This document shows positions 11,913 to 25,142 of a stretch of DNA of 64,000 nucleotides, in pieces. How positions within the stretch are numbered: position 1 is the first letter of the stretch; each line of letters opens with the position of its first letter. Source of the DNA: Nectonema munidae (Eukaryota > Nematomorpha > Nectonematoida > Nectonematidae); assembly GCA_030549495.1 (NCBI GenBank), contig JAUIRK010000069.1:982001-1046000 (forward strand), read 5' to 3'. Under the pieces are notes generated by a model, which did not search any database, was not told the origin of the DNA, and saw nothing but the letters and a program-made list of their open reading frames with translations. The position numbers were made by a program, and so were the translations under genes.

Positions 11913-13445
11913 ACATCAGAATTGTTTTGTTATTTATATTATAAATTTTTAAATTCCTTTCTAAAAGTTGTCTCTCATTCTTAGTATTGATGCGTTTCTT
12001 GTTTCAATTCAAATAGTAAATTTAGTGAAATGGAATGAAACACGATTGCTAAAATACTGTGAGCAAGTTTCCCAGGCAGTCCACATATGCAAATCTAATT
12101 TTGTATAATTTCGTATAACCTAATTGCTGGCGAAATTTTCGCTGAAAAGGCGATCTTCAATATCAATAATTCGGTGCAAATTATTTTTTTGCTTAAAATA
12201 AAATATTTAAACATTTATTCATTAAAATTAATTAGTTAGTCCAAACTTTTTTTTCTGTTTGTTAATTCTTACTTAGAACTTTTTTTTATGTTAGTTATAT
12301 AAGACTAATTACCAAAATTGCTTGAGTGAGGAATTGTAGAAAGATTAATTCTACCATTATTATTATTAACACAATTGTTAGCTTCTTCCACCAAAAATTC
12401 GTTGAATTCCTTTGATAAATTTACGAGACAGACATCATCATTGGGATCGAAACCGAATTTCACTTCTAGAGAGCTTCATTATATCGATCATCATCAATAA
12501 AAAAGGAGATAAATTACAATAGAATGCATGCATTTATCCCTCTAATCAAAAACCTATGCTGTAACCGATGATAAGATGTTTTCCCATTTTGTTTCAAGCT
12601 GCATATAAGTGGAAGCAAATTTCGATTATTGGAAGTATGCAATCAAAACGTGTAAATATTGATTATGTGTGTTGAAAACAGTTTTAGGCTTTGCTGCCAA
12701 AACCGATATAAAAGACCACACATCGGTGATGGCTGTCCAAAGCCGATTCTTAGCGAAGATCGATTGTGATTCAACCGTAGGATCAGTATGACACCGGTGT
12801 ACCAAGAAATGAAAACTGCTTATAATAAATAAAATCCCATTGAAAAAGAAAGCAGACGCTTTGTTTTCAAAATTATGGTCCTCAAATAATTATTTAAACT
12901 ATAAAGTATTAGCTAATGAGTATAATAAATAGTTCTCAAAAGGTTTCTAAAAGAGAAACTGCGCCAAGTTCCCAACTTTCTAACGCCATATTGTGTCCAA
13001 AAAAAACGGGAATCTAAAAAAAAAGGGTAAGGAGCTTTTTCACGCTAAAGCGATTCCTTCACTATCATACTGGAATAAACAATTTTGCAAGACGAGTGAG
13101 TTTAGGTTATTGGAGCCTCGACATTTACACTTTGAGTGTCCAAACCACTCTTTACAAGTTTTTGTTCTCAGTTGAATTGGGGTTGTGACTATCTGCCGTT
13201 AGATGACAGCATTACAGTGCAATATTATCATACTACCAAACAGTACTCTATGAAAAATAGAGTACACAACTGAAGAATTCGAAAAAACCTAAACCTTTGC
13301 ATGGCATCTTATTTAAAATCAATCACGCAATTTACAGAATTAAAGCCCAGAAATAGTGGAAAAATATTATTTTTTGGTAAAATACATAAAAATTGAATAC
13401 ACCGATAGCACAAAATATGTCGTGAAAGTATGCATGTCCTATCAT
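11913..13445. other. spacer between piggyBac copy and TTC4 3' end
   Basis: AT-rich, with no gene recognised on either strand. It contains the 12900-12955 stretch similar to 9385-9435. Confidence 0.5.
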
Positions 13446-13451
13446 TTTATT
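13446..13451 (-). terminator. TTC4 poly(A) signal
   Basis: AATAAA on the minus strand about 25 bp beyond the TTC4 stop codon. Confidence 0.7.
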
Positions 13452-13475
13452 TAGTAGAGTAAAATATGAAGAGAT

Positions 13476-16400
13476 TTAAATTTTAGTAAGGTATTTTCGT
13501 TCAAAATCAGAATTCCTTAATAAAATAACAAATGAAAGTGAACCACAAGTTAATTCAAGTGGAATTTGCGATAGATTTTCTTTTAGGGTCTTTTTAGCAG
13601 AAATTTCATAAAACTTTTCGCTCTTGACATCTTCATGATAGTGGATGCTCACACTTTCGGGATTGTACGCACAAGACTCGTTCCATGTCGGAATGTTGCT
13701 TTCATCTCCGAGTATAGCGCGCAGTTGGAGGTCAAAGGTATCAACTTCGCTAAAATCTTTGATGAAATCAGTGGAATTATGCTCGGGATACAAAAGCAAG
13801 ACAGGCCAGTGAAGAATATTTTCCGTACCTAAATTTAAACAAAGTAAATTCACAAAAAAGCTCTCTGGGTTGATATAAAAAAGATAGAGCATTCTATCTT
13901 TCTTGTATAAATTTTGTCTTTTACACACAGGAATTCAAGTTTCAAAAAATTTATCCTTTTTATGATGATTGATTTGAGATGGGCGTTGTTAATTGTGCAA
14001 TGAATGCCAACAATGAGTGAGCAAAGATGCAAACGGGCAGCGATACAGATAGATACAGAGAGGCGCTTATAGCTAAATACAATTGATTCTATAGTTTGGA
14101 TGATATGGAACTCCGATGAAAATTGGAAGGTCTTATACATATCTCTAAAGCAAATAAATTTTAATGTAACTGTTCAGAGTTGTCAATTTGACTTGTAAAA
14201 ATTTCGTTTTATTTATAAAAGTTGAAAGTCAATCAAAAATTCCTTAAAACATTTTGCATATTTCGGTTTAGTATCTGGGCAGAGCAATTATAAATCTATT
14301 GTTTATAAGAATAAATATTTATAGCCATTTTTCTTCATTCAAAATAATAGATAGGAATTGTATGATGGTTTTTAGACCGATCATATCGAAAATCACCAAA
14401 ACTTTATATTGGGAAAATCTAAGTTAATAGGCTCAAAAATTGAAGCCAAATTCAGGCAAAACCAGCATATTTTTCTTCTGAACTAAACTTAATGTTAAAA
14501 CTAAACTAACTGAATTTGGATGCTAAATAACATGAAACAATTTGTGAAATGTTTAAATAAAACAAGTTGATGCTCAAAAATGATTAGAATAAATTAAACT
14601 CCCTGAACTATACTCAGCCCAGAATAAAATAATTGTGTTTCGTCAAAAAAGTTTGATAACCTCAGAGCTCTGAAGAACAGAATGAAATTTTTGATCTGAT
14701 TCGATAAAAAATTTGAATATTTTTTATTTTTAACCAATCAAATTTTAAGCTAGAATCGAAGAAATTTTTTGAGCAATTTATGCATAAATGTAGCCTATTC
14801 AAATGGGCTGTGCAAAAATCTTAGAACTGATTGGCTAAAAAATTTAAACATTTTCAACCACTCCCATATATTATTTTGAATAGATACGAGGAGCGTGAGT
14901 TACTCAATATAGCTAGTAGGCTATACTGCTGTTTTTGAGATTTCAGTGCGTGGGTGTCTAATGTCAATATGTATGTGTGCATGTAGTATGTCTAGATGTA
15001 TTTTGTGTCAAGAATGTCAAAATATGTATGTGTAAATGAATGTATGTACGATTTCGCTAACACTAAACCTAATCTCAACCATAACACTAATGCTAATTCT
15101 ACAATCGTAACGTGGACGATGGGTTTCCAAAATTGTACACATTACGGCGCATTTAGAAATTAGTTGAGCCCCCTCTTCAACTATCATGTAAATTGAGGAA
15201 TAATGAGCTAGTTTTAACATAGAAATAGCCACTTAACACAATTCTATCTTGAGTGAGGGCACTTAACCTTACCTTTTCTCTCCAAATAAATTTGGGATGA
15301 ATCAGGAGTTTCTGGAAATAGGATACTCTGCCACACACACTCAACATCCTCGTGTCGCGATGAGAGAGAATAATTTCGCTTCGCAAACTCCAGCCCCAAC
15401 TCGTTTCGCCGTTTTCCGAGTTGACGAGCGCGCGCCTCCTCTTTGCGACAATCTCGCTCGTACTTTTGTTTGGCGGCGAAGATTTCGCTTTGCACATTTG
15501 AGATTTTGTTCTGGCCAATGTCGGATGCTTCACAAGCGAGTAAGGTGTTGATGTGTCTGCAAAAATACAGCAAATGCTATAATATTCATCCATTTGACGT
15601 GTATATACGTTGGCCAAAATGAAGTGACGTCGTAGTTTTTAGGTTATTCAAAGCGTCATGCATAAATAAGCCACGTGGTTCTAGGACAATTTGCAAGCGG
15701 ATAATTAGCCCCTGAATTGAATATGTAATAAGGGTATAAGGTCAAAATAATTTCAATGGAAGCCCTGTGTGTGAATCAATGACTAAATTTTTGTTATAAA
15801 CCCACAATTTGAAAACAACTCTCATTTTAAACGATAAAAAAAGGGATAAATAGCATATGACAGAGACGAAAATTGTAGTATATACATTAGGGTTATGGCT
15901 TTTTTTAAACTTTTGAATGAAAATAAATTTCCAATATCCTAGATGAGTGAACTAGGTTGAATGAATTTACACTTAATTTTCATTGCTGCTGTGAAATCGA
16001 AACAAAAACTCTACACTTTGCATGTGATCACTTCCTTGAAATGGAAATACTCTCTCAATCCCAAATAAAAAATACTTTTATTTGACTGTCAGGTTATGTT
16101 AATAATAATAATAATGAGAAAGCATAATCTGACCGCCAACAACAACAACAGTAAAAGGCTCAGTCTTGTAAATATATATATAAATATAAGACACAAAAAC
16201 AAGCCAATAAAAAAGAAATCGCCTAGCATTTTGAAGATCAGTGCGAGTGTAGCAAGAAATGAAAATCATCTCAAAAATTCTGATCGTTAAAGCGCTAGAG
16301 AGAACATTCGGATACTAAGAAATAAATTTGTCCGTCCCAATTCTCCTAATGTAAACACAAAATGTATTGAAAATCCTTTGCAACAAACTTCCTTATTGGG

Positions 16401-19400
16401 AAACATGGGCTATCTGCTCTAACAACACAAAGAGAAAAGCTGTGGAAACACTTGAAACTGTGAATTTTCTGTTCAGATACGAAAGTGACATGATTTTTAT
16501 ATTAACCCACGGCTAGGTTGATTAAAGGATGCAACACGCTGTATCGCATGCTGACACTCTATATAAGAATATGCGCTGATCCTGGCTCCAAGACGAAAAG
16601 CATAAATTCAGTGAAGCATAGTTGATGGTCAGTGACAAAGACCAATATGAACAAGTCCTTATTGCAGTTAGTAGTCTGTTAGCAAGTTGGAGAGAGCGTG
16701 TGGCCTTCAAGAGAAATTGCGCAGCCAACAAACAGACAGTCGACACCAAGATGACAGATTTTATGGAGGCAAAACAACGACACAATATGAATAAGTAGTT
16801 CATGAGAAGTGACTCTCACACACGACTTCTATATAGAAAGAATAGAAAAAATGCGAAAAGAAACAAAAAAAAAGTATTTTCATTGATTGAGCGAGACAGT
16901 TATCTCAAATCGATAATAAGAATTAAACTTGATCCAAAAACTCTTTCAGCTTGGGTATTTATTGAATGTATTTTTAAAACATCAATTTTTAATGAAATAG
17001 ATCAGGCTTTATCTTCCGTGGGAGAATCGCCCAACTTCTGGAAGAAAATAGAATTTAAATGGACAATTTTTTTAGAAAATTGATTGACATTGTATAAAAA
17101 AATTTTGAAATATTTTTTCAAATTTTAAATCAGAAACCTAGAATGGATGAGAATAAGAAGAAACCCATAGAAAACATTTTTAGGAAGAATTAATTGAAGT
17201 TAAATGTAATAAAGAATACAAATTAAAGTTTAAAAAAAATGTGAAAGAATTTTGACATTTTATTACTTCCTATGGACAATTTTCAAATTTCTGTGTGATT
17301 ATGCGAGAAAAAAAAGCGTTACATAATAGATAAGAATAATGAACATGATTAGAGGAGGTACTTCAAGCCTTCGTCGAATTTTTTGAGTTTTAAGCAAGCC
17401 TGGGTGATTTTGAAGAGTGCTTTCGAATAGAATTGATTATACTTTAAAGCTTCACTGCAGTCTTCAAAACAAGAACGATAATTTCCTAAAAACGATAAAA
17501 ATTTTAAATGAAACACTTTTCTACAAATTATATCTACAAAAGTGATTTAGAAAGGCTTGTGTGCTAATGTTCATGCAAGTTTTTTGCGAACTATATCTAA
17601 AAAAAAGATTTTCAATTCACACATGCACCAAATTTACCCTCAAAATCTTATAATACATCTGAATCACCCCAAATCTCTCTCCCTAATTTTTCACTAAAAC
17701 TAAACTTCAGGATCCACGACTGGTTGCTACAGAGGAAAATAAAGTTAATTAGTAAATATTTTAGAGTACCACTCAACTCATTAACTAGGCAAAAGGAAAT
17801 GAAATCGGTATGTATATATTACAATATAAGACACTTAGGTATTTTATGCACTTAACTTTATGTACTTTTAAGTGGGGTAGTTTGGGGATACGGGGACATT
17901 CAAACAAAATTACGCTTTATCAATAAATATTAAATATTTTTTCTTATATTTCTGTGTAAATTGTATATTCTATCTACATGGATGCATGAATAAGCGTAGA
18001 TCCAGAGGCATAAATTTTGCATGTCATGTGGAAATATTTGTAGGTATTGAATTTTATCATATTGCAACATTAATGTCTAAAAAATATCGGATATTTGGCA
18101 TCCAAAACCGAGAAGAGATAGGCCTGATCCTTTTCTGTAGATCCAAAATCCCACCTTCCACCAAGCATTTATACACGCACAACACAAGCACTGTTCCCGT
18201 ATAAAAGAAGCTGTAACGAATGATATGTATTTCAAATTGAATGAAAATAGTAGCAAATTTGGCGCATTTAAAAATATACAAGTAAAAATTACAAATGCCA
18301 AGTTTATATGCATTTAAGAAGCGTTTAGGCGTTGCTTCTAAAGCGAATATAAAAAAGCTATATCGAAGATCACCGATGAAAGCCGAGCATTGCCGGTTCT
18401 TGGTGGAAGCATTGACCAACATGCCATAAAAATTTTCTGCAGAATTACGTTCACAAGCAGCTTTCGGTGCAAAAGTTGGAGCAAGGCTAATCTGACTAGC
18501 GAATTTATGCAAGGAAACAATGAGCAAAATTTCACCTAACTCGAAATTAGCAACAGCTCGATTCAGCAACAACTTGGAAGAAAGCTCCTCAGAAATCTTG
18601 TCTTTATTCTTCAATCCCTGGGTGTAATCAATGACGGCCTTTTCATATCTTTTCGCTTTGAAGTGGTAATTGCCATCCACTCGATACGCTTCAGACTGAT
18701 CATCTTCATCGCTCTCATCTTCATACTGCAATGCCTGCAAAATCATTTTCAATTCAGTAAAGATAAGTACAAAGCTACATGTAAAATGCTTCAAATAGTA
18801 TAGAAAAATCTCTCCTCAAAACATCTCCATCCTAAGCGTGGGTTGCAAAAGGAAAGTAATGAAACTTTTTAAGATATGCTTCGTTCAAGAGTGTGCCATT
18901 CGTTAGAAAAAAGTAAGGCAGATGGTCTTTATAACGCTTTAACTAGTTTAACAACACAAGTCTACAATTATCGACATTAAGTCTGCTTTTAAAAATTTAA
19001 CTTTTTACGAATCTTTTGCTCCACATTAGATATCGGTAACAGGTTAATGTGGGCATTTAAACTATTAGAAAATAAAAGGAACAAAAAAACATGTTATTAC
19101 AAAAATCAATTAAAATGTTAACAATTTTTGGGCATTTTTTGAAAATTTAAATGTTGTCGGACAATTTTAGAAAGAAAAATTACAATATATAAATAAATTT
19201 ATGTTAAAAAATTGGCATATTTTTTTATGAATCCAATTGAGAATTTTTATGTAAGTTTTGTTACACTTTATGCATGAAATTCTTGTTTTTTTAAATAGAG
19301 CACGCTTTCCTTGAATTTTACTTTCAAAGAAAGTTTTAAGAAGCCCCTCATAAACGTTGCTTAACATTTAAACAATTTATTAGCGTGCTCTAAAGTAAAT

Positions 19401-20322
19401 ATATAGTTTCTGAAGGCTTAAAGCTTCTAGAAGCAAATATATCAATGCCGAGAACGTATGTGTGCTCAACATTATTCAAAAACCAATCCATCATTATCCT
19501 TTAAGAAAAGAAAATCAGATACTGAGAATGCAAAACATTGAAAATTAAGCCATGTAACGTCTTTTTAACTTTTTAAAGGAATGGTCTATCCAGTAAAGAT
19601 ATTATTTTGTTCGGCTTCACCACTTCAAATTGTTCAAAGGTGCTAGGCATACATTAAGTCAGTTTAAAAATCACTTTTAATAATACTCATTATTAATATT
19701 AGTTATTGACAATCATATGATATCTGCTTTGTTCAACTTTTTGAGATAATTTACTTCATTTTGATATGTATAAATATAGTGTAGGTATGAAAAAGTGGGA
19801 CAACGTCCAAAATCTCGCAAATCGCATCTAATGCCCTACATAACACAAAAAAAATACTAATTCAAAATTATTCTCACAAAAATGCCCTGCATATAAATCT
19901 GCATAAAACTAAAACAAATACATTCCACGTGAACAGGCATAGAGGATCCCCATTTAATCAGTCGCAATCTTTTTCACGGGCAGTTTTTATAATAATTTCT
20001 TAAGCATTTCCATTTTTTATATTGAGCTTTAAGACTTTCTTACAGGTAAGAAATAAAACAGAGAGAAATATCTCTTCTTTAATCTGTCATCATGTGCTAT
20101 TAGAAGGAGTCAATGAGTATTTCGAGATAGAAACCTGAATAGCTGCTATCATTGGGGGGATTTCTTCGCCATCTTCAAACGGCTTGGTTCGAAAAGCAGG
20201 ATGTTCTTCGATTTCTTGCTCCCAATTATCTTGGGAAAATCCTTCGCTGTATTTAAAACCTGAAATAAAAGTTAAAGAAATGAGTAAACTACAAAAGCGA
20301 TGAACATAGGATGCTTACCCAT
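13476..20322 (-). CDS. TTC4: Tetratricopeptide repeat protein 4 (Hsp90 co-chaperone)
   Basis: TTC4/Cns1/Dpit47-type co-chaperone with TPR repeats that dock Hsp90/Hsp70 C-termini. Minus-strand exons: 20319-20379 (coding from ATG at 20322-20320), 20135-20259, 18536-18734, 17362-17485, 15273-15556, 13476-13828. Phases agree at every junction, giving about 362 aa against 387 in human. Visible parts in order: EGFSQDNWEQEIEEHPAF; AYRVDGNYHFKAKRYEKAV and SKLLLNRAVANFELG (TPR); NYRSCFEDCSEALKYNQFYS (TPR); a charged helical linker; then HWPVLLLYPEHNSTDFI, which opens the conserved C-terminal domain. The start is uncertain: the first exon is open for 20 more codons up to a possible acceptor at 20380, so an upstream coding exon could exist. 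UBE3C ends convergently; RPN1 starts divergently. Confidence 0.9.
13829..15272. other. TTC4 last intron, no recognised feature
   Basis: AT-rich intron. Nothing was recognised on either strand. Confidence 0.5.
16540..17083 (+). other. coding-like stretch antisense to TTC4, unknown
   Basis: Within the TTC4 intron 15557-17361, on the opposite strand. One stretch reads DQYEQVLIAVSSLLASWRER and AANKQTVDTKMTDFMEAKQR up to a stop at about 16800. A second open frame at 16802-17083 reads KLDPKTLSAWVFIECIFKTS and VGESPNFWKKIEFKWTIF. Composition and residue patterns look like protein rather than AT noise, but I recognise no family and see stops upstream. It may be a decayed retrocopy or an unrecognised transposon protein. 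Confidence 0.25.
17486..18535. other. TTC4 intron, no recognised feature
   Basis: AT-rich intron between the second and third TPR-coding exons, with no repeat family recognised. Confidence 0.5.
18939..19047 (+). repeat. TTAA-flanked MITE, copy D (diverged)
   Basis: Begins TTAACTAGTTTAACAACACA and ends ATATCGGTAACAGGTTAA, with internal words (TCTGCTTTTA, TTTGCTCCACATTAGATATC) matching copies B and C. It is more diverged than they are. It lies in a TTC4 intron. Confidence 0.45.
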
Positions 20323-20454
20323 ATGGTATTCGCTAAAGTTGTATAATGAAAATAAATACTTCACACAAGCTTCAAGAATCTAAAATGCAATCAAAGAATT
20401 ATTAGAATAAGGTAGAAATGAATTTCGATGATGCTATTCGAACACGCTAGGTTG

Positions 20455-20730
20455 GATCAAATACTTATTTTCCAGTGTCAAATACAAATACGCTCGCTAC
20501 CAAAAATACACTTATGCACATGTTATAGTTCAGCGTATCAAATTCAAATTGACATATGAGAATATATTCATCATTTCAATCAATACGATATACATACACA
20601 ATAGTTATGGCTCAGCTTCACTGATAAACCGAAATTCCATATAGTAGGAATTGATATCCTGACATGTATGATATTCCATTAAGTTATCATTACACTTCAC
20701 ACAATACAGTTACAAACACACGAAACTTAG
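20455..20730 (+). repeat. dispersed repeat, inverted partner of 34115-34350
   Basis: Read as the reverse complement, 34115-34350 matches this stretch in order: GTTGGATCAAATACTTATT, GAATATATTCATCATTTCAA, CTGATAAACCGAAATTCCAT, AATTGATATCCTGACATGTA, then TTCACACAATACA. No coding content or clear termini were recognised. It lies just upstream of TTC4 in the TTC4/RPN1 spacer, and the partner lies in an RPN1 intron. Confidence 0.7.
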
Positions 20731-21583
20731 GATTTGAAAATACAGACACATTTACATCAACTTTGTATTTAATTACACAATACAATACAAACACAAATGT
20801 ATATGATCCAGCCCTGATTGGGTGAGCGAAGTCAGTGTCGAGACGAGAACTTTTTAAATGGCAAGATAAATTAAAAAAAGAAAACAAAAAAGTAATGTAC
20901 CAATTTTTTCTAGAGTTTATTACATGATTTTTAACAATGAAGAGGGATATAAGTAGACTTGAAGAAGAGATTTTATTCATAAGGGTAGGAAAGAAAATGA
21001 TTTCACTGTCAATTCATCTTAGAAACGGTGGATGGCATAAAGTAATTTGATATAAAACTATCTTAAAATCCAAAAATTGTCTTGGTAATTTAGGAATGAA
21101 GATGGAACCAATAGTTTAAGATATATTTTGAAAGGTTTGAATATTATGCACGTAGCAAGGAAGGCGCCAGTGACCACCCTAAATTTTGCAGATTAATAAT
21201 AATTCTACTAAAATTTAGAAAAACAATTACAATTATTTTGTCAATTTAGATGAATCTTAGAACACATGAATAGTCCATTCTAAAGATGAATGCAAGTGAT
21301 TTCGTCATGGTGATGTCATCCTTATGGCAGTATATAAATCCCTTTATGTAATGTCTTTTATTCATCGTTTTTGTGATATTTGTTTAATTTATTTCATCCA
21401 TTCGTAGATATATTTTCTCTTGAGCACTACGTTAATTGCAGTTACCCTCTATTTGTTAATTTAACTTGCGAGGCACATTTCTGATTTCTTTGAAGTGAGA
21501 ACTTTTTAAGTTTTAAATGTTTTTCCATCTTTTTTCATTATATTATTATACTGAAAATCAAGAAATTTTCGCCATTTGCGAGT

Positions 21584-21711
21584 TTAACCGGTTATCGAAC
21601 ACAGTCGACATTACAAAAATATGAATCGTGTGCTTTTATTAATGCTTTTTAATACAAATCTTCTGCTTTACATTGGATATCGTCTGATTATTCTGGTCGT
21701 AAACGGGTTAA
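21584..21711 (+). repeat. TTAA-flanked MITE, copy C
   Basis: Starts TTAACCGGTTATCGAACACA and ends CTGGTCGTAAACGGGTTAA, nearly identical to copy B. TTAA borders at both ends. 128 bp. Confidence 0.75.
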
Positions 21712-22655
21712 AATAGTAAGCGTATTATTATTTTAGCGAACAATAATATATTTTCTATATAATTTATTGAATATAACTTATTAATTGAAGTTATAGTTTC
21801 GCGAAATATCAACAGCTTTCAGAAAAATAAGAATACCGAGAAAATTTTGATTTACAGTATTAAAATATTGATTATATACGTCAACCTGCATCTTAAAATA
21901 AATGACACTTAAAAAAGGACGGCCGTACTGAAGAACAAAATCACCTTTCCTCATACAGATGACCAATTTAAAGATAATGAGAACATAGGATATAGGGATA
22001 TAGGTACTATGACGGTAATCCTTTTTTAGATTTCCCTCTCATAAAATTATTTCTGGTTAGGTCACGGGCATTTTTTGAATTAAGGCTTACGCTAACTTAC
22101 CTAGAGAAATAGCACTCATTAATTTTTTCATTGTATAAACTACATTTAAAAATATAGATCGAACTTTTTTATTTTTTTATCTCCAACACTGAATTTATAT
22201 TCCAATAAATTAAAAACTGTAATGATAATATAAGATTTTGATGAACAGAGCTCATCAAAATGAGAAAAAAAGAAATGCGACTATTTATTTATTATCATAC
22301 TTTATTTAAGTATATATCTACAGAAGGTTTACAAACATTCACTGTCATTTGAACAATCAGACATTTTAAAAATAGGAAAATTTAATTAGAAACAGGCAAA
22401 AATGAAAAAACATAGCGAATGAAAAAAAAACTTTAACTCCATTAATTCCCTTGATTGCAAGAGATTTCCAAAAGAATTTCAACCGTTGTTAGAAAACCTC
22501 TGAGATTATACATAGAAACAATAAAAATGGAAAAAATATTATACAATTTCTTTCAATATTATGTGATACAATCATGAAAGAGAAAATAAAAAAAATATAA
22601 ATGACTATTAATAACATAGTTTCAGAAGAAGTGGCTTGTGTTGAATAAAAAGAGA
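21712..22655. other. TTC4/RPN1 spacer, nothing recognised
   Basis: AT-rich spacer with no gene or named repeat recognised. Confidence 0.5.
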
Positions 22656-22659
22656 AAAG

Positions 22660-23130
22660 TGCTTTTCATGATTGTTCGAAATCATCAAGAAGTCTCTCTC
22701 AACAAAAGCAATTTGAATAACATGAATTATAGTATTGATCCAAAAGTAAGTTTTTGATGTAGGTAGAATAAGTAGTTATGTTTTGATTTAAGTAGGGCAT
22801 TTCAAAGTAGTTAGCTCTAGTCTTCCAGTGACTGATGGCTCGGAACCTACATTTAAATTTGGGACTTCTGTAGAAAGGAATAATACATTTGTTATTCCCT
22901 TCAGTTTATAGCTATGTTTATCTGAACAGAATTAAAACCATGATTGAAAAAGGAGGTAATTTCCCATTCACAAAGTTATGTATAAATTTGATGAGTTGAT
23001 GTATCTATGTAACATATCATCAACCTTGAGAATCTGTATACTTTTAAAATAGTCACAAGTATGGGAAAAGTAAGGTAGGTTGAAAATAAGTCTCACTAAT
23101 TTTTTTCTGTAGTATTCTGAGGCTATTCAA
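22660..23130 (-). mobile_element. LINE C-terminal fragment (CR1/Jockey-like), weak
   Basis: On the minus strand a frame reads NNKCIIPFYRSPKFKCRFRA, then ISHWKTRANYF. This recalls the basic, proline-containing C-terminus after the reverse transcriptase of CR1/Jockey-type LINEs. It is interrupted by frame changes and has no catalytic motif, so the family is tentative. Confidence 0.35.
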
Positions 23131-23134
23131 ATTA

Positions 23135-24095
23135 GTGTACCCCCAATTATAGATTAATTATTATAGAAAAGCCAAAAACTGGTTTGAAGCTTAAAATTTT
23201 TCTGTGTCTTTAAAACACAATAATATTGGTAACACTAGACAAATCTAAGTTAAGGAGAAAAATAGGAGAATGAATTAGTGACACCATTTTTAATTTTAAT
23301 ATGTTGGCTAAAATAAAATTTAAATTATTTTCATTTTGATATTTTTTATTTATGCTAGTGAAGGATTTTTTAATACAATTATATAGGTAAATGTATCTTA
23401 TTATCCTGCTTTTTAACATCTATGACAACTTCATAGACAAATGTATTTGCCAAAATAATTTTTTAGAAAAGTAATCGATTTGAAACTTTCGTTACACTTT
23501 GCCAATACGTATCTTCATATACGAATCTAAGAAATCCTTAAGCGCTTTATTCTCATTTGTCTTTTACAAACGGTATTCAATTCTTTCTTTCATAAATACA
23601 GCTCAAATTTAAATCCTCTCCTTTTTATTATTGAATGTAAAGTTTTCTGGCTCATGCATGTATGCGATACGATAAACATTAACTTTAACTATTCCTTTCT
23701 TCAAAAACAATTTCTTTACTGATGAGTAAAACATATTCCACGATCTCTCTTACACAAAATATCCTATTTCCATTCTTTCAATTTGCTTACTTCTTAATTA
23801 ACTTTAGCAAACATCTTCAAATACAAATATGCTGATGCCTTGCTCATTTAAACATCCAAAAAACTCCACTTTAGATCACTTAACATCAAAATATTAATTG
23901 TATGAAGCTGCCTCCATTTATTAAATAAATAATCAACAATACTCTAATAACTTCATTCATACAATTTTCTGTTAAGATCTCTCTCTATCCTTATAGATAC
24001 TAATGAAATCATTCTTATCATCAAAAATAACCAAATAATAGACTAACAGTTTTTAGCTATTTATCTAATCTATTTCCTACTTTTATCTCTTTTTG
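23135..24095. other. TTC4/RPN1 spacer, nothing recognised
   Basis: Very AT-rich; no gene or named repeat was recognised. Confidence 0.5.
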
Positions 24096-24100
24096 AAAAA

Positions 24101-24180
24101 GAAAAAGTGTTCATTATTCATAACATTGAAATAATGTTATGAAAAAGTGTTCATTATTCATAACATAGAAACAATTTAGA
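24101..24180. repeat. two-copy 40-bp tandem repeat
   Basis: GAAAAAGTGTTCATTATTCA recurs after 40 bp, followed each time by TAACATtGAAA or TAACATaGAAA. The second unit is slightly shorter in similarity. Confidence 0.8.
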
Positions 24181-24377
24181 AATATATTTTCAACCTACAT
24201 ATAAGTAAGCAAGTAAAATAGCATTAAATATTTGGTAAAAATTAAAATTGAAATGGGGCAAAAAAAAATTGGGTAATCAAGAACTAAATAAGAAAGGAAG
24301 CAAAATCGAATATTAATGCACTCAGGTTTATTGGATTTTTTTCATAAGAAAGGAAACATTTTGCAATAGAATTATCT

Positions 24378-24552
24378 CAATGGTTGTCAGGGTTTACTTC
24401 TCAGCTTAACAGTCAAAGGTCAGGCGTTTGATCCCTAAGGCTCCGGACTCTTGAAAACATAAACTTAAGAATAAAATCTCAAGTTTAATCTCAGCATATA
24501 GCCTTACGGCTGAAAATGATTTGATATCTAACCAACTAACCAACTAACAAAC
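24378..24552 (+). mobile_element. tRNA-derived SINE with target-site duplication
   Basis: The tRNA-like head carries a degenerate B box (GCGTTTGATCCCT). The body contains TATAGCCTTACGGCTG, AAAATGATTTGATATCT follows, and the tail is an AACC-type repeat. CAATAGAATTATCT flanks both sides (24364-24377 and 24553-24566), a 14-bp target duplication that sets the borders. The same family lies inverted at 24727-24942. Confidence 0.78.
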
Positions 24553-24726
24553 CAATAGAATTATCTATAAGAAGAAGAGGAAACATAATATAATGAATAT
24601 AAAATTTTAGAATTAAACTGCTCTTCTAAGAAATGCAAAAATGCAAGGAAAAAATATAAATAGTAAATTTAAAAAAAAATGGAAATAAAAATTCCCTTTT
24701 TCTATATGAATGCTAGTAGCTAGGTT

Positions 24727-24942
24727 GGTTCGTTCGAGATATCAAATCATTTTCAGCCGTAAGGCTATATGCTTGCATTATGCATAAGATGGGTAATCAC
24801 AGTTTTTGTGAACTTGTTTTTAGACTTGGGAGCCTTGGGGATCGAACACCTGACCTTCAACTGTGCTGAGATACACCCTAACAACCCTTGGGGCTCTAGT
24901 TTTTTTTTAGTTTTTAGTTTGTTGCGTTTGATTTAGTTGGAT
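24727..24942 (-). mobile_element. tRNA-derived SINE, inverted second copy with TSD
   Basis: On the minus strand it reads GTGTATCTCAGCACAGTTGA, GTGTTCGATCCCCAAGGCTC (B box GTTCGATCC), then TATAGCCTTACGGCTG. CTAGTAGCTAGGTT flanks both sides (24713-24726 and 24943-24956). It has the same body as 24378-24552 in opposite orientation, about 170 bp away, and lies close upstream of RPN1. Confidence 0.78.
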
Positions 24943-25142
24943 CTAGTAGCTAGGTTATAGTTATACGTAAAAGAAGAGAACAAGTCTACATTTTATTAAG
25001 AATAAAAAGAACAAACGATTTATATATAATTTTGGTTTCCCTTAGTTTATTAAAATTTTTTTCTAATTTTGAATATTATTTTTGATTTATTATTTTTTCT
25101 TCTCTGATTTATTCCTTGCTCAAAATTACACACGCGTTTTGA

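Noticed and set aside
9385-12955. Similar AT-rich words on both sides of the piggyBac copy (about 9385-9435 and 12900-12955)
   Set aside because: Only about 50 bp and diverged; it may be a repeat fragment but cannot be distinguished from AT-rich similarity.
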